A DNA stretch of 64,000 bases from Streptomyces sp. CC0208 (GCF_003443735.1 NZ_CP031969.1:6758001-6822000), one strand, 5' to 3'; shown: positions 1-10,243, numbered from the stretch's first letter. The notes: generated from the letters alone by a model not told the origin. Translations and numbers: made by a program.

Positions 1-255
1 CTCCTCCAGTGCCCGTACGGCCCGCAGCGACTCGGGTCGCTGCGGGCGCCGGGCGCCCTGCTGCCAGTAACTCAGGCTGGTGACACCGACCTTGACCCCG
101 TAGCGCGACAGATGGTGCTGGACGCGCTGAAGCGGCAGCCCCCGTGCGGCGATCGCCGCACGCAGCGCGACATGGAAGGGGCCGCCTCGCAGGGCCGAGT
201 CCAGTTCCGCGTCGGCGACGCTCACGACGTCCGCGTGCTGTGTGGCGTGCGGCAT
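1..255 (-). CDS. Helix-turn-helix domain protein, 5' part only
   Basis: An open frame of 85 codons runs from an ATG at 255 leftward off the window without a stop. The visible N-terminus starts MPHATQHADVV. Residues about 28-85 look like an XRE-type helix-turn-helix module, with the run TSLSYWQQGARRPQRPESLR typical of actinobacterial HTH proteins that pair a DNA-binding region with a C-terminal domain lying beyond the window. The same kind of HTH, with SSWQTGQSRPQSWTALESL, opens the large protein at 36373-39240. A DNA-binding role is inferred; targets are unknown and the rest of the protein cannot be seen. Confidence 0.65.
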   Translation of the reverse strand, partial: MPHATQHADVVSVADAELDSALRGGPFHVALRAAIAARGLPLQRVQHHLSRYGVKVGVTSLSYWQQGARRPQRPESLRAVRALEE

Positions 256-394
256 GCAGGGGCCTTTCTGTACAGGTCCGGGCGGCTGGTCGGGCCGTTC
301 GTGAGGGTGTGTCGGGGCCGTCCGTGGCAGTGCCGGGGGAGGCTTCACATCCGTACGCCGTCGTTCCCGGCCCCGAGTTCCCCCGCATTGAAGC

Positions 395-418
395 GTGTTG
401 ACCAAGTCCCGACAACAC
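395..418. promoter_or_regulatory. Possible operator: GTGTTG-N12-CAACAC inverted repeat
   Basis: GTGTTG (395-400) and CAACAC (413-418) form a perfect 6-bp inverted repeat with a 12-nt spacer. It lies about 140 bp upstream of the HTH gene that starts at 255 and could be an autoregulatory site. This is a pattern only. The rest of 256-467 shows no coding signal on either strand that I trust. Confidence 0.22.
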
Positions 419-467
419 CTGTCGCCGAACCGCGGTGTACTCCCGTCCGGTCCGTGACCCCGCCCGC

Positions 468-626
468 TCAGGTGGCGGAGGCCTGTCCGTCGCCGTCCAG
501 CAGCTCCCTGATCGCCCTCGCCGACAGCGCCGACTTGGGCAGGAACCCCCGCGCCGGGCCGCCGGCGATCAGCTCCTCGAAGTCCTCTCGTGCGTGCGTG
601 GAGATCAGGATGATGACGCAGGACAC
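468..626 (-). pseudogene. Response-regulator receiver-domain remnant
   Basis: The minus-strand frame ending in TGA at 468 encodes IILISTHAREDFEELIAGG followed by ARGFLPKSALSARAIRELL. This is the beta4-alpha4-beta5-alpha5 end of a receiver domain, including the conserved Lys of the FLPKS motif. The frame stays open up to 743, but those upstream codons show nothing like the missing first 75-80 residues: there is no acidic pocket and no phosphorylated Asp, and the frame runs into the uvrC start. I read it as a truncated, probably dead response-regulator gene. A real 91-residue protein starting at 743 is possible but less likely. Confidence 0.45.
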
Positions 627-741
627 ACTGCGGGCCGGTTCCACCGCCGTCGTACGGGGGACAGGGGCCAGGGCCGGACGGACCCCGGCCGTTGTCCACA
701 GGCTCACCGGAGTGTCGGCCCTCGCCAGTAGGGTGTGAGAC

Positions 742-2853
742 ATGGCCGACCCCTCCAGCTACCGCCCCAAACCAGGGGAGATCCCGGACACCCCCGGGGT
801 GTACAGGTTCCGTGACGAGCACCGCCGGGTGATCTACGTCGGAAAGGCGAAGAGCCTGCGTCAGCGCCTGGCGAACTACTTCCAGGACCTGGCGAGCCTC
901 CACCCCCGCACCCGCACCATGGTGACCACGGCCGCGTCCGTGGAGTGGACGGTGGTGTCCACGGAGGTCGAGGCCCTGCAGCTGGAGTACTCCTGGATCA
1001 AGGAGTACGACCCCCGGTTCAACGTCAAGTACCGCGACGACAAGAGCTACCCGTACCTCGCGGTGACGATGAACGAGGAGTTCCCGCGCGTGCAGGTGAT
1101 GCGCGGCCACAAGCGGAAGGGCGTCCGGTACTTCGGGCCGTACGGACACGCGTGGGCGATCCGTGACACCGTCGACCTCCTCCTGCGCGTCTTCCCCGTC
1201 CGCACCTGCTCCGCCGGCGTCTTCAAGAACGCCACCCGCACCGGCCGCCCCTGTCTCCTCGGCTACATCGGCAAGTGCTCGGCGCCCTGCGTCGACCGCG
1301 TCTCGGCCGACGAACACCGCGATCTGGCCGAGGAGTTCTGCGACTTCATGGCCGGCCGCACCGGGACCTACATCCGCCGTCTGGAGAAGCAGATGACGGA
1401 CGCGGCCGAGGAGATGGAGTACGAGCGGGCGGCCCGCCTGCGCGACGACATAGGGGCCCTGAAGAAGGCCATGGAGAAGAGCGCCGTCGTGCTCGCCGAC
1501 GCGACCGACGCCGACCTGATCGCGGTCGCCGAGGACGAGCTGGAGGCCGCCGTCCAGATCTTCCATGTGCGCGGCGGGCGCGTGCGCGGCCAGCGCGGCT
1601 GGGTCACCGACAAGGTCGAGGAGATCACCACCGGCGCCCTCGTCGAGCACGCCCTCCAGCAGCTCTACGGCGAGGAGAGGGGCGACTCGGTCCCCAAGGA
1701 GGTCCTCGTCCCCGCCCTTCCCGAGCCGGTCGAGCCGGTCCAGGAGTGGCTCGCCGAGCGCCGCGGGTCGGGTGTCTCCCTGCGCATCCCGCAGCGCGGC
1801 GACAAGAAGGCCCTCATGGAGACCGTGCAGCGCAACGCCCTCCAGGCGCTCGCCCTGCACAAGACCAAGCGCGCCTCCGACCTGACCACGCGCTCGCGTG
1901 CCCTGGAGGAGATCGCCGAGGCCCTCGACCTGGACAGTGCCCCGCTCCGGATCGAGTGCTACGACATCTCCCACCTCCAGGGCGACGACGTGGTCGCGTC
2001 CATGGTCGTCTTCGAGGACGGGCTCCAGCGCAAGAGCGAGTACCGCCGCTTCCAGATCAAGGGCTTCGCCGGCCAGGACGACGTCCGGTCCATGCACGAG
2101 GTGATCTCCCGCCGGTTCAAGCGGTACCTGGCCGAGAAGGAGAAGACGGGCGAGTGGGTGGACGACGCCTCCCAGACCGACCTCAAGGACGCCTCCGGCA
2201 ACGACGTCCCGGCCGTCTCCGGGACCGGTCCCCAGGGCGTCCCCGAGAGCGGCCTCAAGGACGACGACGGCCGCCCCAAGAAGTTCGCCTACCCGCCCCA
2301 GCTCGTCGTCGTCGACGGCGGACAGCCCCAGGTGGCCGCCGCCAAGAAGGCCCTGGACGAGCTCGGCATCGACGACATCGCCGTCTGCGGCCTCGCCAAG
2401 CGCCTGGAGGAGGTCTGGCTGCCGGACGACGAGGACCCGGTCGTGCTGCCCCGCACCAGCGAAGGCCTGTACCTTCTCCAGCGGGTCCGTGACGAGGCCC
2501 ACCGCTTCGCGATCACCTACCAGCGCACCAAGCGGGCCCAGCGTTTCCGGTCGAGCCCGCTCGACGACGTCCCCGGGCTCGGGGACACGCGCAAGCAGGC
2601 CCTGCTGAAACATTTCGGGTCCTTGAAGAAACTACGATCCGCCACCATCGACCAGATCTGCGAGGTCCCCGGCATAGGCCGCAAGACGGCCGAGACGATC
2701 GCCGTGGCCCTCGCCCAGGCGGCCCCGGCCGCGCCCGCCGTGAACACGGCGACTGGAGAGATCATGGATGAGGAGGAACCCGGCACCACGGGTTCCGGTG
2801 GGGACCCCGTGACGGCGGGTGCCCCGGACGAACGACGGGGGCAGGAGACATGA
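742..2853 (+). CDS. uvrC: Excinuclease ABC subunit C
   Basis: UvrC makes both incisions around a bulky DNA lesion in nucleotide excision repair, acting with UvrA and UvrB. The 703-residue product has an N-terminal GIY-YIG nuclease domain (GVY at 19-21, IYVG at 31-34), a UVR coiled region near 205-245 (EEMEYERAARLRDDI) that contacts UvrB, an RNase H-like endonuclease domain from about 380 containing IECYDISHLQG, and a double helix-hairpin-helix near 605-665 (DDVPGLGDTR, EVPGIGRKTAETI). It is about 90 residues longer than the E. coli protein because of a charged insertion near 470-515 and an acidic Gly-rich tail. The stop overlaps the rapZ start as ATGA, so translation is coupled. Confidence 0.97.
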   Translation: MADPSSYRPKPGEIPDTPGVYRFRDEHRRVIYVGKAKSLRQRLANYFQDLASLHPRTRTMVTTAASVEWTVVSTEVEALQLEYSWIKEYDPRFNVKYRDDKSYPYLAVTMNEEFPRVQVMRGHKRKGVRYFGPYGHAWAIRDTVDLLLRVFPVRTCSAGVFKNATRTGRPCLLGYIGKCSAPCVDRVSADEHRDLAEEFCDFMAGRTGTYIRRLEKQMTDAAEEMEYERAARLRDDIGALKKAMEKSAVVLADATDADLIAVAEDELEAAVQIFHVRGGRVRGQRGWVTDKVEEITTGALVEHALQQLYGEERGDSVPKEVLVPALPEPVEPVQEWLAERRGSGVSLRIPQRGDKKALMETVQRNALQALALHKTKRASDLTTRSRALEEIAEALDLDSAPLRIECYDISHLQGDDVVASMVVFEDGLQRKSEYRRFQIKGFAGQDDVRSMHEVISRRFKRYLAEKEKTGEWVDDASQTDLKDASGNDVPAVSGTGPQGVPESGLKDDDGRPKKFAYPPQLVVVDGGQPQVAAAKKALDELGIDDIAVCGLAKRLEEVWLPDDEDPVVLPRTSEGLYLLQRVRDEAHRFAITYQRTKRAQRFRSSPLDDVPGLGDTRKQALLKHFGSLKKLRSATIDQICEVPGIGRKTAETIAVALAQAAPAAPAVNTATGEIMDEEEPGTTGSGGDPVTAGAPDERRGQET

Positions 2854-3809
2854 ATGTGAACGAGCACGAAGAACGACAGGACCAGAGCGGAGACGACGCA
2901 CAGGTGACCACGGGCGCGAGCCTCGACGCGGGCGGAGTCCCGGAGGCGGCCATCCCCGAGCTGGTGATCATCTCCGGCATGTCCGGTGCCGGCCGCTCGA
3001 CCGCCGCGAAGTGTCTGGAGGACCTCGGCTGGTTCGTCGTCGACAACCTCCCGCCCGCGCTGATCCCCACCATGGTGGAGCTCGGCGCCCGCTCGCAGGG
3101 CAATGTCGCCCGGATCGCGGTGGTGGTCGACGTCCGCGGCCGGCGCTTCTTCGACAACCTCCGCGAGTCCCTCGCCGACCTGGAGGCCAAGCACGTCACG
3201 CGGCGGATCGTGTTCCTGGAGTCCTCCGACGAGGCCCTGGTGCGCCGCTTCGAGTCCGTGCGCCGCCCGCACCCCCTGCAGGGCGACGGCCGTATCGTCG
3301 ACGGCATCGACGCCGAGCGCGAGCTCCTGCGCGAGCTGCGCGGCGACGCCGACCTGGTCATCGACACCTCCAGCCTCAACGTCCACGAGCTGCGCGCCAA
3401 GATGGACGCCCAGTTCGCCGGCGAGGAGGAGCCCGAGCTCCGCGCCACCGTCATGTCCTTCGGCTTCAAGTACGGCCTCCCGGTCGACGCCGACCTGGTC
3501 GCGGACATGCGCTTCCTGCCCAACCCGCACTGGGTCCCGGAGCTGCGCCCCTTCACCGGGCTCAACGAGGAGGTGTCGGCGTACATCTTCAACCAGCCCG
3601 GCGCCAAGGAGTTCCTCGACCGGTACGCCGAGCTGCTCCGGCTCGTCGCGGCCGGCTACCGCCGCGAGGGCAAGCGGTACGTGACGATCGCCATCGGCTG
3701 CACCGGAGGCAAGCACCGCTCGGTCGCCACCTCGGAGAAGCTCGCCGCGCGCCTCTCGGCCGAAGGTGTCGAGACGGTGGTCGTGCACCGGGACATGGGA
3801 CGGGAATGA
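2850..3809 (+). CDS. rapZ: RapZ-family nucleotide-binding protein
   Basis: This is a RapZ/YvcJ-family protein of 319 residues. The family has an N-terminal P-loop domain that binds nucleotides. In E. coli RapZ is an RNA-binding adaptor for the glmZ small RNA, but in actinobacteria the target is unclear. The Walker A motif GMSGAGRST lies at residues 43-51, and the signature CTGGKHRSV is near 275. The first 35 residues are a charged extension. The gene overlaps uvrC (ATGA at 2850) and yvcK (ATGA at 3806), which fits the conserved uvrC-rapZ-yvcK-whiA unit of Gram-positive bacteria. Confidence 0.93.
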   Translation: MNVNEHEERQDQSGDDAQVTTGASLDAGGVPEAAIPELVIISGMSGAGRSTAAKCLEDLGWFVVDNLPPALIPTMVELGARSQGNVARIAVVVDVRGRRFFDNLRESLADLEAKHVTRRIVFLESSDEALVRRFESVRRPHPLQGDGRIVDGIDAERELLRELRGDADLVIDTSSLNVHELRAKMDAQFAGEEEPELRATVMSFGFKYGLPVDADLVADMRFLPNPHWVPELRPFTGLNEEVSAYIFNQPGAKEFLDRYAELLRLVAAGYRREGKRYVTIAIGCTGGKHRSVATSEKLAARLSAEGVETVVVHRDMGRE

Positions 3810-4873
3810 CAGGACGTTCTTCGCGGCTGAGCAGGCTGCGCCGGACGGTGCCCGAGGGACGCGCAGGCAGGTCCGTCGAGGCCCGCGGGGCGAGACCCCG
3901 GCGGCGCGGAGCCCAGCCCAAGGTGGTGGCGCTCGGCGGCGGCATGGGCCTGTCGGCCTCGCTCACCGCCCTGCGCCGGATCACCGGCGACCTCACCGCC
4001 GTCGTCACCGTGGCCGACGACGGCGGCTCCAGCGGGCGCCTGCGCGACGAACTGGGCGTGCTGCCGCCCGGTGACCTGCGCAAGGCGCTGGCCGCGCTGT
4101 GCGGCGACGACGACTGGGGCCAGACCTGGGCCCGGGTCATCCAGCACCGCTTCCAGTCCAAGGGCGACCTGCACGAACACGCGGTCGGCAATCTGCTGAT
4201 CGTCGCCCTGTGGGAGCAGCTCGGCGACCATGTCCAGGCCCTCGACCTGGTCGGCAGGCTGCTGGGCGCGCACGGGCGCGTGCTGCCCATGTCCGCCGTA
4301 CCCCTGGAGCTCCAGGCCCTGGTCAAGGGGCACGATCCGAAGCGGCCCGACGACGTGGACACCGTACGGGGACAGGCGACCGTGGCCCTGACCCCGGGCG
4401 AGGTGCAGTCCGTGCACCTGGTGCCGCACGACCCGCCCGCGGTCCCCGAGGCGGTCGAGGCCGTCCGGGACGCGGACTGGGTGGTCCTCGGCCCCGGCTC
4501 CTGGTTCTCCTCGGTCATCCCGCACCTGCTGGTGCCCGAACTCCTGGACGCGCTCATCCAGACGAAGGCGCGCCGGGTACTCTCCCTGAACCTCGCACCG
4601 CAGCCGGGAGAAACCGATGGCTTCTCCCCGCAGCGTCATTTGGAGGTTTTGGGACGACACGCCCCTAAACTCGCCCTGGACGTGGTGCTGGCCGACCAGG
4701 CCGCCGTGCCCGACCGCGATTCGCTGACCGATGCCGCCAAGCGGTTCGGCGCCGCGGTCGAGCTGGCGCCGGTGGCCCGGCCCGACGGGACCCCGAGGCA
4801 CGACCCGGAGCTGTTGGCCGCCGCGTACGACCGTATTTTTCGGATGCATGGAAGGATCGGCCCATGGCGATGA
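3806..4873 (+). CDS. yvcK: YvcK/CofD-like protein (GluP family)
   Basis: This is a gluconeogenesis-factor-type YvcK protein of 355 residues, related in fold to CofD (2-phospho-L-lactate transferase). In B. subtilis YvcK binds UDP-sugars and is needed for growth and cell shape on gluconeogenic carbon. Family motifs seen are the nucleotide-binding GGGMGLSASL near residue 43, ADDGGSSGRLR near 70, HAVGNLL near 128 and GPGSWFSSV near 235. The frame is open further upstream, but ATG 3806 gives the family N-terminus after a basic 38-residue extension and a 4-base overlap with rapZ. Its 3' end overlaps whiA by 10 bases. Confidence 0.92.
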   Translation: MTGRSSRLSRLRRTVPEGRAGRSVEARGARPRRRGAQPKVVALGGGMGLSASLTALRRITGDLTAVVTVADDGGSSGRLRDELGVLPPGDLRKALAALCGDDDWGQTWARVIQHRFQSKGDLHEHAVGNLLIVALWEQLGDHVQALDLVGRLLGAHGRVLPMSAVPLELQALVKGHDPKRPDDVDTVRGQATVALTPGEVQSVHLVPHDPPAVPEAVEAVRDADWVVLGPGSWFSSVIPHLLVPELLDALIQTKARRVLSLNLAPQPGETDGFSPQRHLEVLGRHAPKLALDVVLADQAAVPDRDSLTDAAKRFGAAVELAPVARPDGTPRHDPELLAAAYDRIFRMHGRIGPWR

Positions 4874-5853
4874 CGGCAGCGGTGAAGGACGAGATCTCCC
4901 GGCTTCCCGTCACCCGGACCTGCTGCAGGAAGGCGGAGGTCTCCGCTGTTCTGCGGTTCGCCGGCGGCCTCCACCTGGTGAGCGGGCGCATTGTGATCGA
5001 GGCGGAGCTGGACACCGCGATGGCGGCCCGCAGACTCAAGCGGGACATCCTGGAGATCTTCGGCCACAGCTCCGAACTGATCGTGATGGCACCCGGCGGG
5101 CTGCGCCGCGGTTCGCGTTACGTCGTCCGGGTCGTCGCCGGCGGTGACCAGCTGGCCCGCCAGACCGGCCTGGTGGACGGCCGGGGCCGCCCCATCCGGG
5201 GCCTGCCCCCGCAGGTCGTCTCCGGTGCCACCTGTGACGCCGAGGCCGCCTGGCGCGGGGCCTTCCTGGCGCACGGCTCGCTCACCGAGCCCGGCCGCTC
5301 CTCCTCCCTGGAGGTGACCTGCCCGGGCCCGGAGGCCGCGCTCGCGCTGGTCGGCGCCGCCCGCCGTCTGTCGATCGCCGCCAAGGCCCGCGAGGTCCGC
5401 GGCGTGGACCGCGTGGTCGTCCGGGACGGTGACGCGATCGGCGCCCTGCTCACTCGTCTGGGTGCCCATGAGTCGGTGCTCGCCTGGGAGGAGCGCCGGA
5501 TGCGCCGCGAGGTGCGGGCCACGGCGAACCGTCTCGCCAACTTCGACGACGCCAACCTGCGCCGCTCCGCCCGCGCGGCCGTCGCCGCCGGAGCGCGCGT
5601 CCAGCGGGCCCTGGAGATCCTCGCCGACGACGTGCCCGAGCACCTCGCCGCCGCCGGGCGGCTGCGCATGGAGCACAAGCAGGCCTCCCTGGAGGAGCTG
5701 GGCGCGCTCGCCGACCCGCCGCTGACCAAGGACGCCGTCGCCGGCCGTATCCGCCGACTGCTGGCCATGGCCGACAAGCGCGCCTCCGACCTCGGCATTC
5801 CGGGCACGGAGTCCAGCATCACGGAGGAGATGGCCGACAACCTGGTCGGCTGA
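4864..5853 (+). CDS. whiA: Sporulation transcription factor WhiA
   Basis: WhiA is the LAGLIDADG-fold/HTH regulator that works with WhiB to switch Streptomyces aerial hyphae to sporulation septation. The 329-residue product has the N-terminal WhiA domain (AVKDEISRLPVTRTCCRKAE), the central homing-endonuclease-like core without nuclease residues, and a C-terminal WhiA HTH with the signature ASLEELGALADPPLTKDAVAGR cut here as ASLEELGALA then LTKDAVAGRIRRL. It begins inside the end of yvcK, so it is likely translated from the same message, and it is followed by a strong terminator. Confidence 0.96.
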   Translation: MAMTAAVKDEISRLPVTRTCCRKAEVSAVLRFAGGLHLVSGRIVIEAELDTAMAARRLKRDILEIFGHSSELIVMAPGGLRRGSRYVVRVVAGGDQLARQTGLVDGRGRPIRGLPPQVVSGATCDAEAAWRGAFLAHGSLTEPGRSSSLEVTCPGPEAALALVGAARRLSIAAKAREVRGVDRVVVRDGDAIGALLTRLGAHESVLAWEERRMRREVRATANRLANFDDANLRRSARAAVAAGARVQRALEILADDVPEHLAAAGRLRMEHKQASLEELGALADPPLTKDAVAGRIRRLLAMADKRASDLGIPGTESSITEEMADNLVG

Positions 5854-5866
5854 CCGCCCTTCACCA

Positions 5867-5904
5867 CGCCGGTGCCGACGCCCACTTGGGTGTCGGCACC
5901 GGCG
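5867..5904 (+). terminator. Hairpin terminator after whiA
   Basis: A perfect 13-bp stem pairs CGCCGGTGCCGAC (5867-5879) with GTCGGCACCGGCG (5892-5904). The loop can pair further (CCCA/TGGG). There is no U-tract, as is usual in Streptomyces. Confidence 0.8.
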
Positions 5905-5926
5905 TTCGCGTATCCGTGAGGCACCC

Positions 5927-5955
5927 TTGACTGGATCATGAACTGTCATGAGCCT
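5927..5955 (+). promoter_or_regulatory. Promoter region with TCATGA direct repeat
   Basis: A consensus-like -35 TTGACT (5927-5932) is followed by two TCATGA palindromes at 5936-5941 and 5946-5951, exactly one helical turn apart. The -10 would fall near 5949-5955 but is poor. The placement suggests a repressor or activator site for the secreted carboxypeptidase gene downstream. Confidence 0.45.
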
Positions 5956-5998
5956 GGCATCTGTTCGCTGCTGTGGCGGACCACCACAAGGGGGGCTC

Positions 5999-8950
5999 AT
6001 GAGACGAAGAGCGAGACCGATCCTCGCTGTTGGCGCACTTCTGCTCGGCGGCGCGGGCATCGCACCCGTCGCCCATGCCGCGCAGGGCGCAGGTTCTCCT
6101 GATCCGAACGAAGTCAAGGTCTTCCGCGCCGAGGTCACCAGCCGGCAGGTACCCCTGCTGCTGGCGGCCGGACAGGACGGCCACGAACTGAGCGAGCAGG
6201 TGCCCGCGAAGGGCACCGCGACCGTCGAGGTCTACCTGACCGACCAGGAGGCCCGAAAGCTCGAGAAGCAGGGCGTCGAACTCACCGAGCACACCCTGAC
6301 CGCCAAGGCCGAGGCCCGCGTGGACAAGGCGGCCGAGGGCGTGTTCCGGCCGTACAGCGGAAGCGGCGGCCTCCAGCAGGAGATCCTCGCGACCGCCCGG
6401 GCCAACCCCGGCCTCACCAAGGTCGTCTCCATCGGCAAGACGGTGAACGGCAAGGACATCCTCGCGCTCAAACTGACCAAGAACGCGAAGAAGTCCAAGG
6501 ACGGTGCCAAGCCCTCCGTCCTCTACATGTCCAACCAGCACGCGCGCGAGTGGATCACGCCGGAGATGACCAGGCGGTTGCTCCACTACTACGTGGACGG
6601 TTACAAGACCGACAAGCGCCTCAGGAAGATCGTCGACTCCACCGAGCTGTGGTTCGTCCTGTCGGCCAACCCCGACGGCTACGACTACACCTTCCAGAAC
6701 GCCGACAACCGCCTGTGGCGCAAGAACCTGCGCGACAACAACGGCGACGGCACCATCGGTGTCGGCGACGGCGTCGACCTCAACCGCAACTTCTCCTACA
6801 AGTGGGGCTACGACAACGAGGGTTCGTCCCCCAACCCCACCAGCGAGACCTACCGCGGCCCGGCCCCGTCCTCCGAGCCCGAGACCAAGGCCCTGGACGC
6901 CTTCGAGAAGCGCATCGGCTTCACGTACGGCATCAACTACCACTCAGCCGCCGAACTCCTCCTCTACGGCGTCGGCTGGCAGGTGGCCACCGACACGCCC
7001 GACGACATCATGTACAAGGCGCTCGCCGGCACCCCGGACAACTCCGCGATACCCGGCTACCGTCCGCAGGTCTCCTCGGAGCTGTACACGACCAACGGTG
7101 AGGCGGACGGCCATGCGTCGAACGTCAACGGCCTGGCGATGTTCACCCCCGAGATGTCGACCTGCCAGACCGCCTCGGACCTCGACCTGAACGACCAGTG
7201 GAACGCGGCCGACTGCCAGTCGGTCTTCAACTTCCCGGACGACGAGAAGCTGATCCAGCAGGAGTTCGAGAAGAACATCCCCTTCGCGCTCTCCGTCGCC
7301 GAGTCCGCCGCCAGGCCCGACCAGCCGAAGTCCTCGCTCGGCCTGAAGGCAGCCGACTTCACCCCGAAGACGTTCACCACCTCCTACGCCCGCGGCGCGG
7401 ACCAGGAGGTCTCCGTCGTCGTACGCAAGGCGGTGCGCGACAAGGAGCTCAAGTACCGCGTCAACGGCGGCCGTACGCAGCACGAGCCGCTCAGGGCGTG
7501 GAAGGGCGGCGAGACGTACGGCGGTGACGACAACCTCTACTTCGACGAGTACCGGGCCAAGGTCGAGGACGCCGACCCGGGCGACAAGGTCGAGGTCTGG
7601 TTCACCGGCCGGGCCAAGAGCGGGAAGCCCGCCTCCAGCTCGCACTTCACCTACACCGTGGCCCAGCGGCCGCGTGCGGACGTGCTCGTGGTCGCCGAGG
7701 AGGGCGCGACCGCCACACAGGCGCAGACGTACGTGGACGCGCTGAAGGCGGCCGGCCGCAAGGCGGTCGTCTGGAACGTCGCCACGCAGGGCGCGCCCGA
7801 CGCGCTCGGGGTCCTGGACCACTTCAAGTCGGTCGTCCACTACACGGGCGCGACCGTCCCGGGCAACCCCACCCAGCTCCAGCTGCGCGCCTTCCTGAAC
7901 GAGGGCGGCAAGCTGATCGAGGCGGGCGAGCGGACCGGCGGCAGCGTCGACCTGGGCGGCGGCACCCTGTCGAACGACTTCAGCCAGTACTACCTGGGCG
8001 CCTACACCCGTACGACCCTGCCGGGCGCGACGGCCTTCCAGGGCACCGGCAAGCTCTCCGGGGCCTCCGGAACCCTCGGCGCCGCCCCCGGCAACCCGCT
8101 GGACGCGGCCGGGTCCTTCAGCGTCACCTCGGACAACCTGCCCGCGACGGCCTTCCCGCAGTTCGCGAGCGCGGGAGCCGGCACCTACCCCGGCACGCCC
8201 AACCCGTACGGACCGTACGAGGGCGCCTCCATGGCGGCCGTCACGCACAGCGACTACGCCTGGAACCGCCTCACCCGCACCATCGACCTCACCCAGGTCA
8301 CCGCCGCGCAGGCACCCACCCTGCGCACCCGGATGCTGTGGGACACCGAGGAGGGCTACGACCACGCCGTCCTGGAGGCGCACACCGCCGGGGCCGAGGA
8401 CTGGACCACGCTCCCCGAGAAGAACGGCGCCACCAGCAACGCCGTCCCCGCCGAGTGCGAGGCCGGGTTCTTCATCGCGGCCCACCCCGCGCTCAAGCGG
8501 TATCTGACCCAGGGCACCGGTGGCTGCACGGCCTCCGGCACCAGCGGCCAGTGGAACAGCCTCACCGGATCGTCGGCGGGCTGGCAGGAGGTCTCCTTCG
8601 ACCTCTCCGCGTACGCGGGCAAGAAGGTCGAGGTGTCCTTCAGCTACATCACCGACCCCGGGTCCGGCGGTCGCGGTGTGCTCCTCGACAACACCTCCGT
8701 CGTCGTCCACGGCCAGGCCGTGGAGACCGAGGGCTTCGAGACCTCGCTCGGCGCGTGGAGCGTGCCCGGGCCGCCCGCGGGCAGCCCCGCGGTCGTGACG
8801 GACTGGGGGCGCGCCGGAGAGCTGTTCAAGACCTACGGCGCGGTCACCACGGACGACACCGTGCTGCTGGGCTTCGGCCTGGAGCACGTCACGGCGGCGG
8901 CCGACCGCACGGCCCTCGTCAGAAAGGCGCTCGCCGCCATCGGTGGGTGA
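5999..8950 (+). CDS. Secreted M14-family zinc carboxypeptidase
   Basis: This is a large extracellular metallocarboxypeptidase of 983 residues. I start it at ATG 5999, preceded by AAGGGGGG, rather than at 5948, because it then begins with a classical signal peptide (MRRRARPILAVGALLLGG, cleavage after AHA). Zinc ligands are His and Glu in SNQHAREWITPEM and the later His in INYHSAAELLLYG. NPDGYDYTF and DLNRNFSYKWG are the substrate-binding motifs, and the catalytic Glu is likely the one in MFTPEMSTC. The C-terminal half holds beta-rich regions, including one near the end like those of secreted immune-inhibitor-A-type peptidases. A role in external protein digestion is inferred. Confidence 0.92.
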   Translation: MRRRARPILAVGALLLGGAGIAPVAHAAQGAGSPDPNEVKVFRAEVTSRQVPLLLAAGQDGHELSEQVPAKGTATVEVYLTDQEARKLEKQGVELTEHTLTAKAEARVDKAAEGVFRPYSGSGGLQQEILATARANPGLTKVVSIGKTVNGKDILALKLTKNAKKSKDGAKPSVLYMSNQHAREWITPEMTRRLLHYYVDGYKTDKRLRKIVDSTELWFVLSANPDGYDYTFQNADNRLWRKNLRDNNGDGTIGVGDGVDLNRNFSYKWGYDNEGSSPNPTSETYRGPAPSSEPETKALDAFEKRIGFTYGINYHSAAELLLYGVGWQVATDTPDDIMYKALAGTPDNSAIPGYRPQVSSELYTTNGEADGHASNVNGLAMFTPEMSTCQTASDLDLNDQWNAADCQSVFNFPDDEKLIQQEFEKNIPFALSVAESAARPDQPKSSLGLKAADFTPKTFTTSYARGADQEVSVVVRKAVRDKELKYRVNGGRTQHEPLRAWKGGETYGGDDNLYFDEYRAKVEDADPGDKVEVWFTGRAKSGKPASSSHFTYTVAQRPRADVLVVAEEGATATQAQTYVDALKAAGRKAVVWNVATQGAPDALGVLDHFKSVVHYTGATVPGNPTQLQLRAFLNEGGKLIEAGERTGGSVDLGGGTLSNDFSQYYLGAYTRTTLPGATAFQGTGKLSGASGTLGAAPGNPLDAAGSFSVTSDNLPATAFPQFASAGAGTYPGTPNPYGPYEGASMAAVTHSDYAWNRLTRTIDLTQVTAAQAPTLRTRMLWDTEEGYDHAVLEAHTAGAEDWTTLPEKNGATSNAVPAECEAGFFIAAHPALKRYLTQGTGGCTASGTSGQWNSLTGSSAGWQEVSFDLSAYAGKKVEVSFSYITDPGSGGRGVLLDNTSVVVHGQAVETEGFETSLGAWSVPGPPAGSPAVVTDWGRAGELFKTYGAVTTDDTVLLGFGLEHVTAAADRTALVRKALAAIGG

Positions 8951-9002
8951 ACCGGACGTGACTCGGTGCAGTCATTCCGGCTGACCGGAGCTTTCGGTCC
9001 GG

Positions 9003-9038
9003 GGCGGTCCGTACCCCTACTGGCGGGTACGGACCGCC
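9003..9038 (+). terminator. Hairpin terminator after the M14 peptidase gene
   Basis: A 14-bp perfect stem pairs GGCGGTCCGTACCC (9003-9016) with GGGTACGGACCGCC (9025-9038) around an 8-nt loop. It separates the peptidase gene from gap. Confidence 0.8.
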
Positions 9039-9164
9039 CTGCCGTGTATGGGGCATCTCGATGTCACTCCGAAAGCCTCAGGGGGGTAGGGTCGGGGGTG
9101 GTCGGGGACATCCCATACAGCTCGCCGGAGTCGAACCCGGCGTACCAACGAGGAGATCGGTTTC

Positions 9165-10175
<1,011 letters not shown>

Positions 10176-10205
10176 TCCACAGAGCAGGCACTTTGATGTG
10201 AGAGC

Positions 10206-10243
10206 AGGGCTCGGGCGGCGCAGGGACGCGCCGTCCGGGCCCT
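10206..10243 (+). terminator. Hairpin between gap and pgk
   Basis: A nearly perfect 16-bp stem joins 10206-10221 and 10228-10243 with a 6-nt loop. It is probably a partial terminator or an mRNA-stabilising hairpin that lets gap be made in excess over pgk and tpiA. Confidence 0.6.

Noticed and set aside
2517..3788. Minus-strand open frame of 423 codons opposite uvrC/rapZ
   Set aside because: It is Val/Gly/Asp/Arg-rich antisense composition with no motifs, and the plus strand is fully explained by known genes.
6944..8887. Minus-strand open frame of 647 codons opposite the M14 peptidase
   Set aside because: It is a shadow of a well-supported secreted enzyme.
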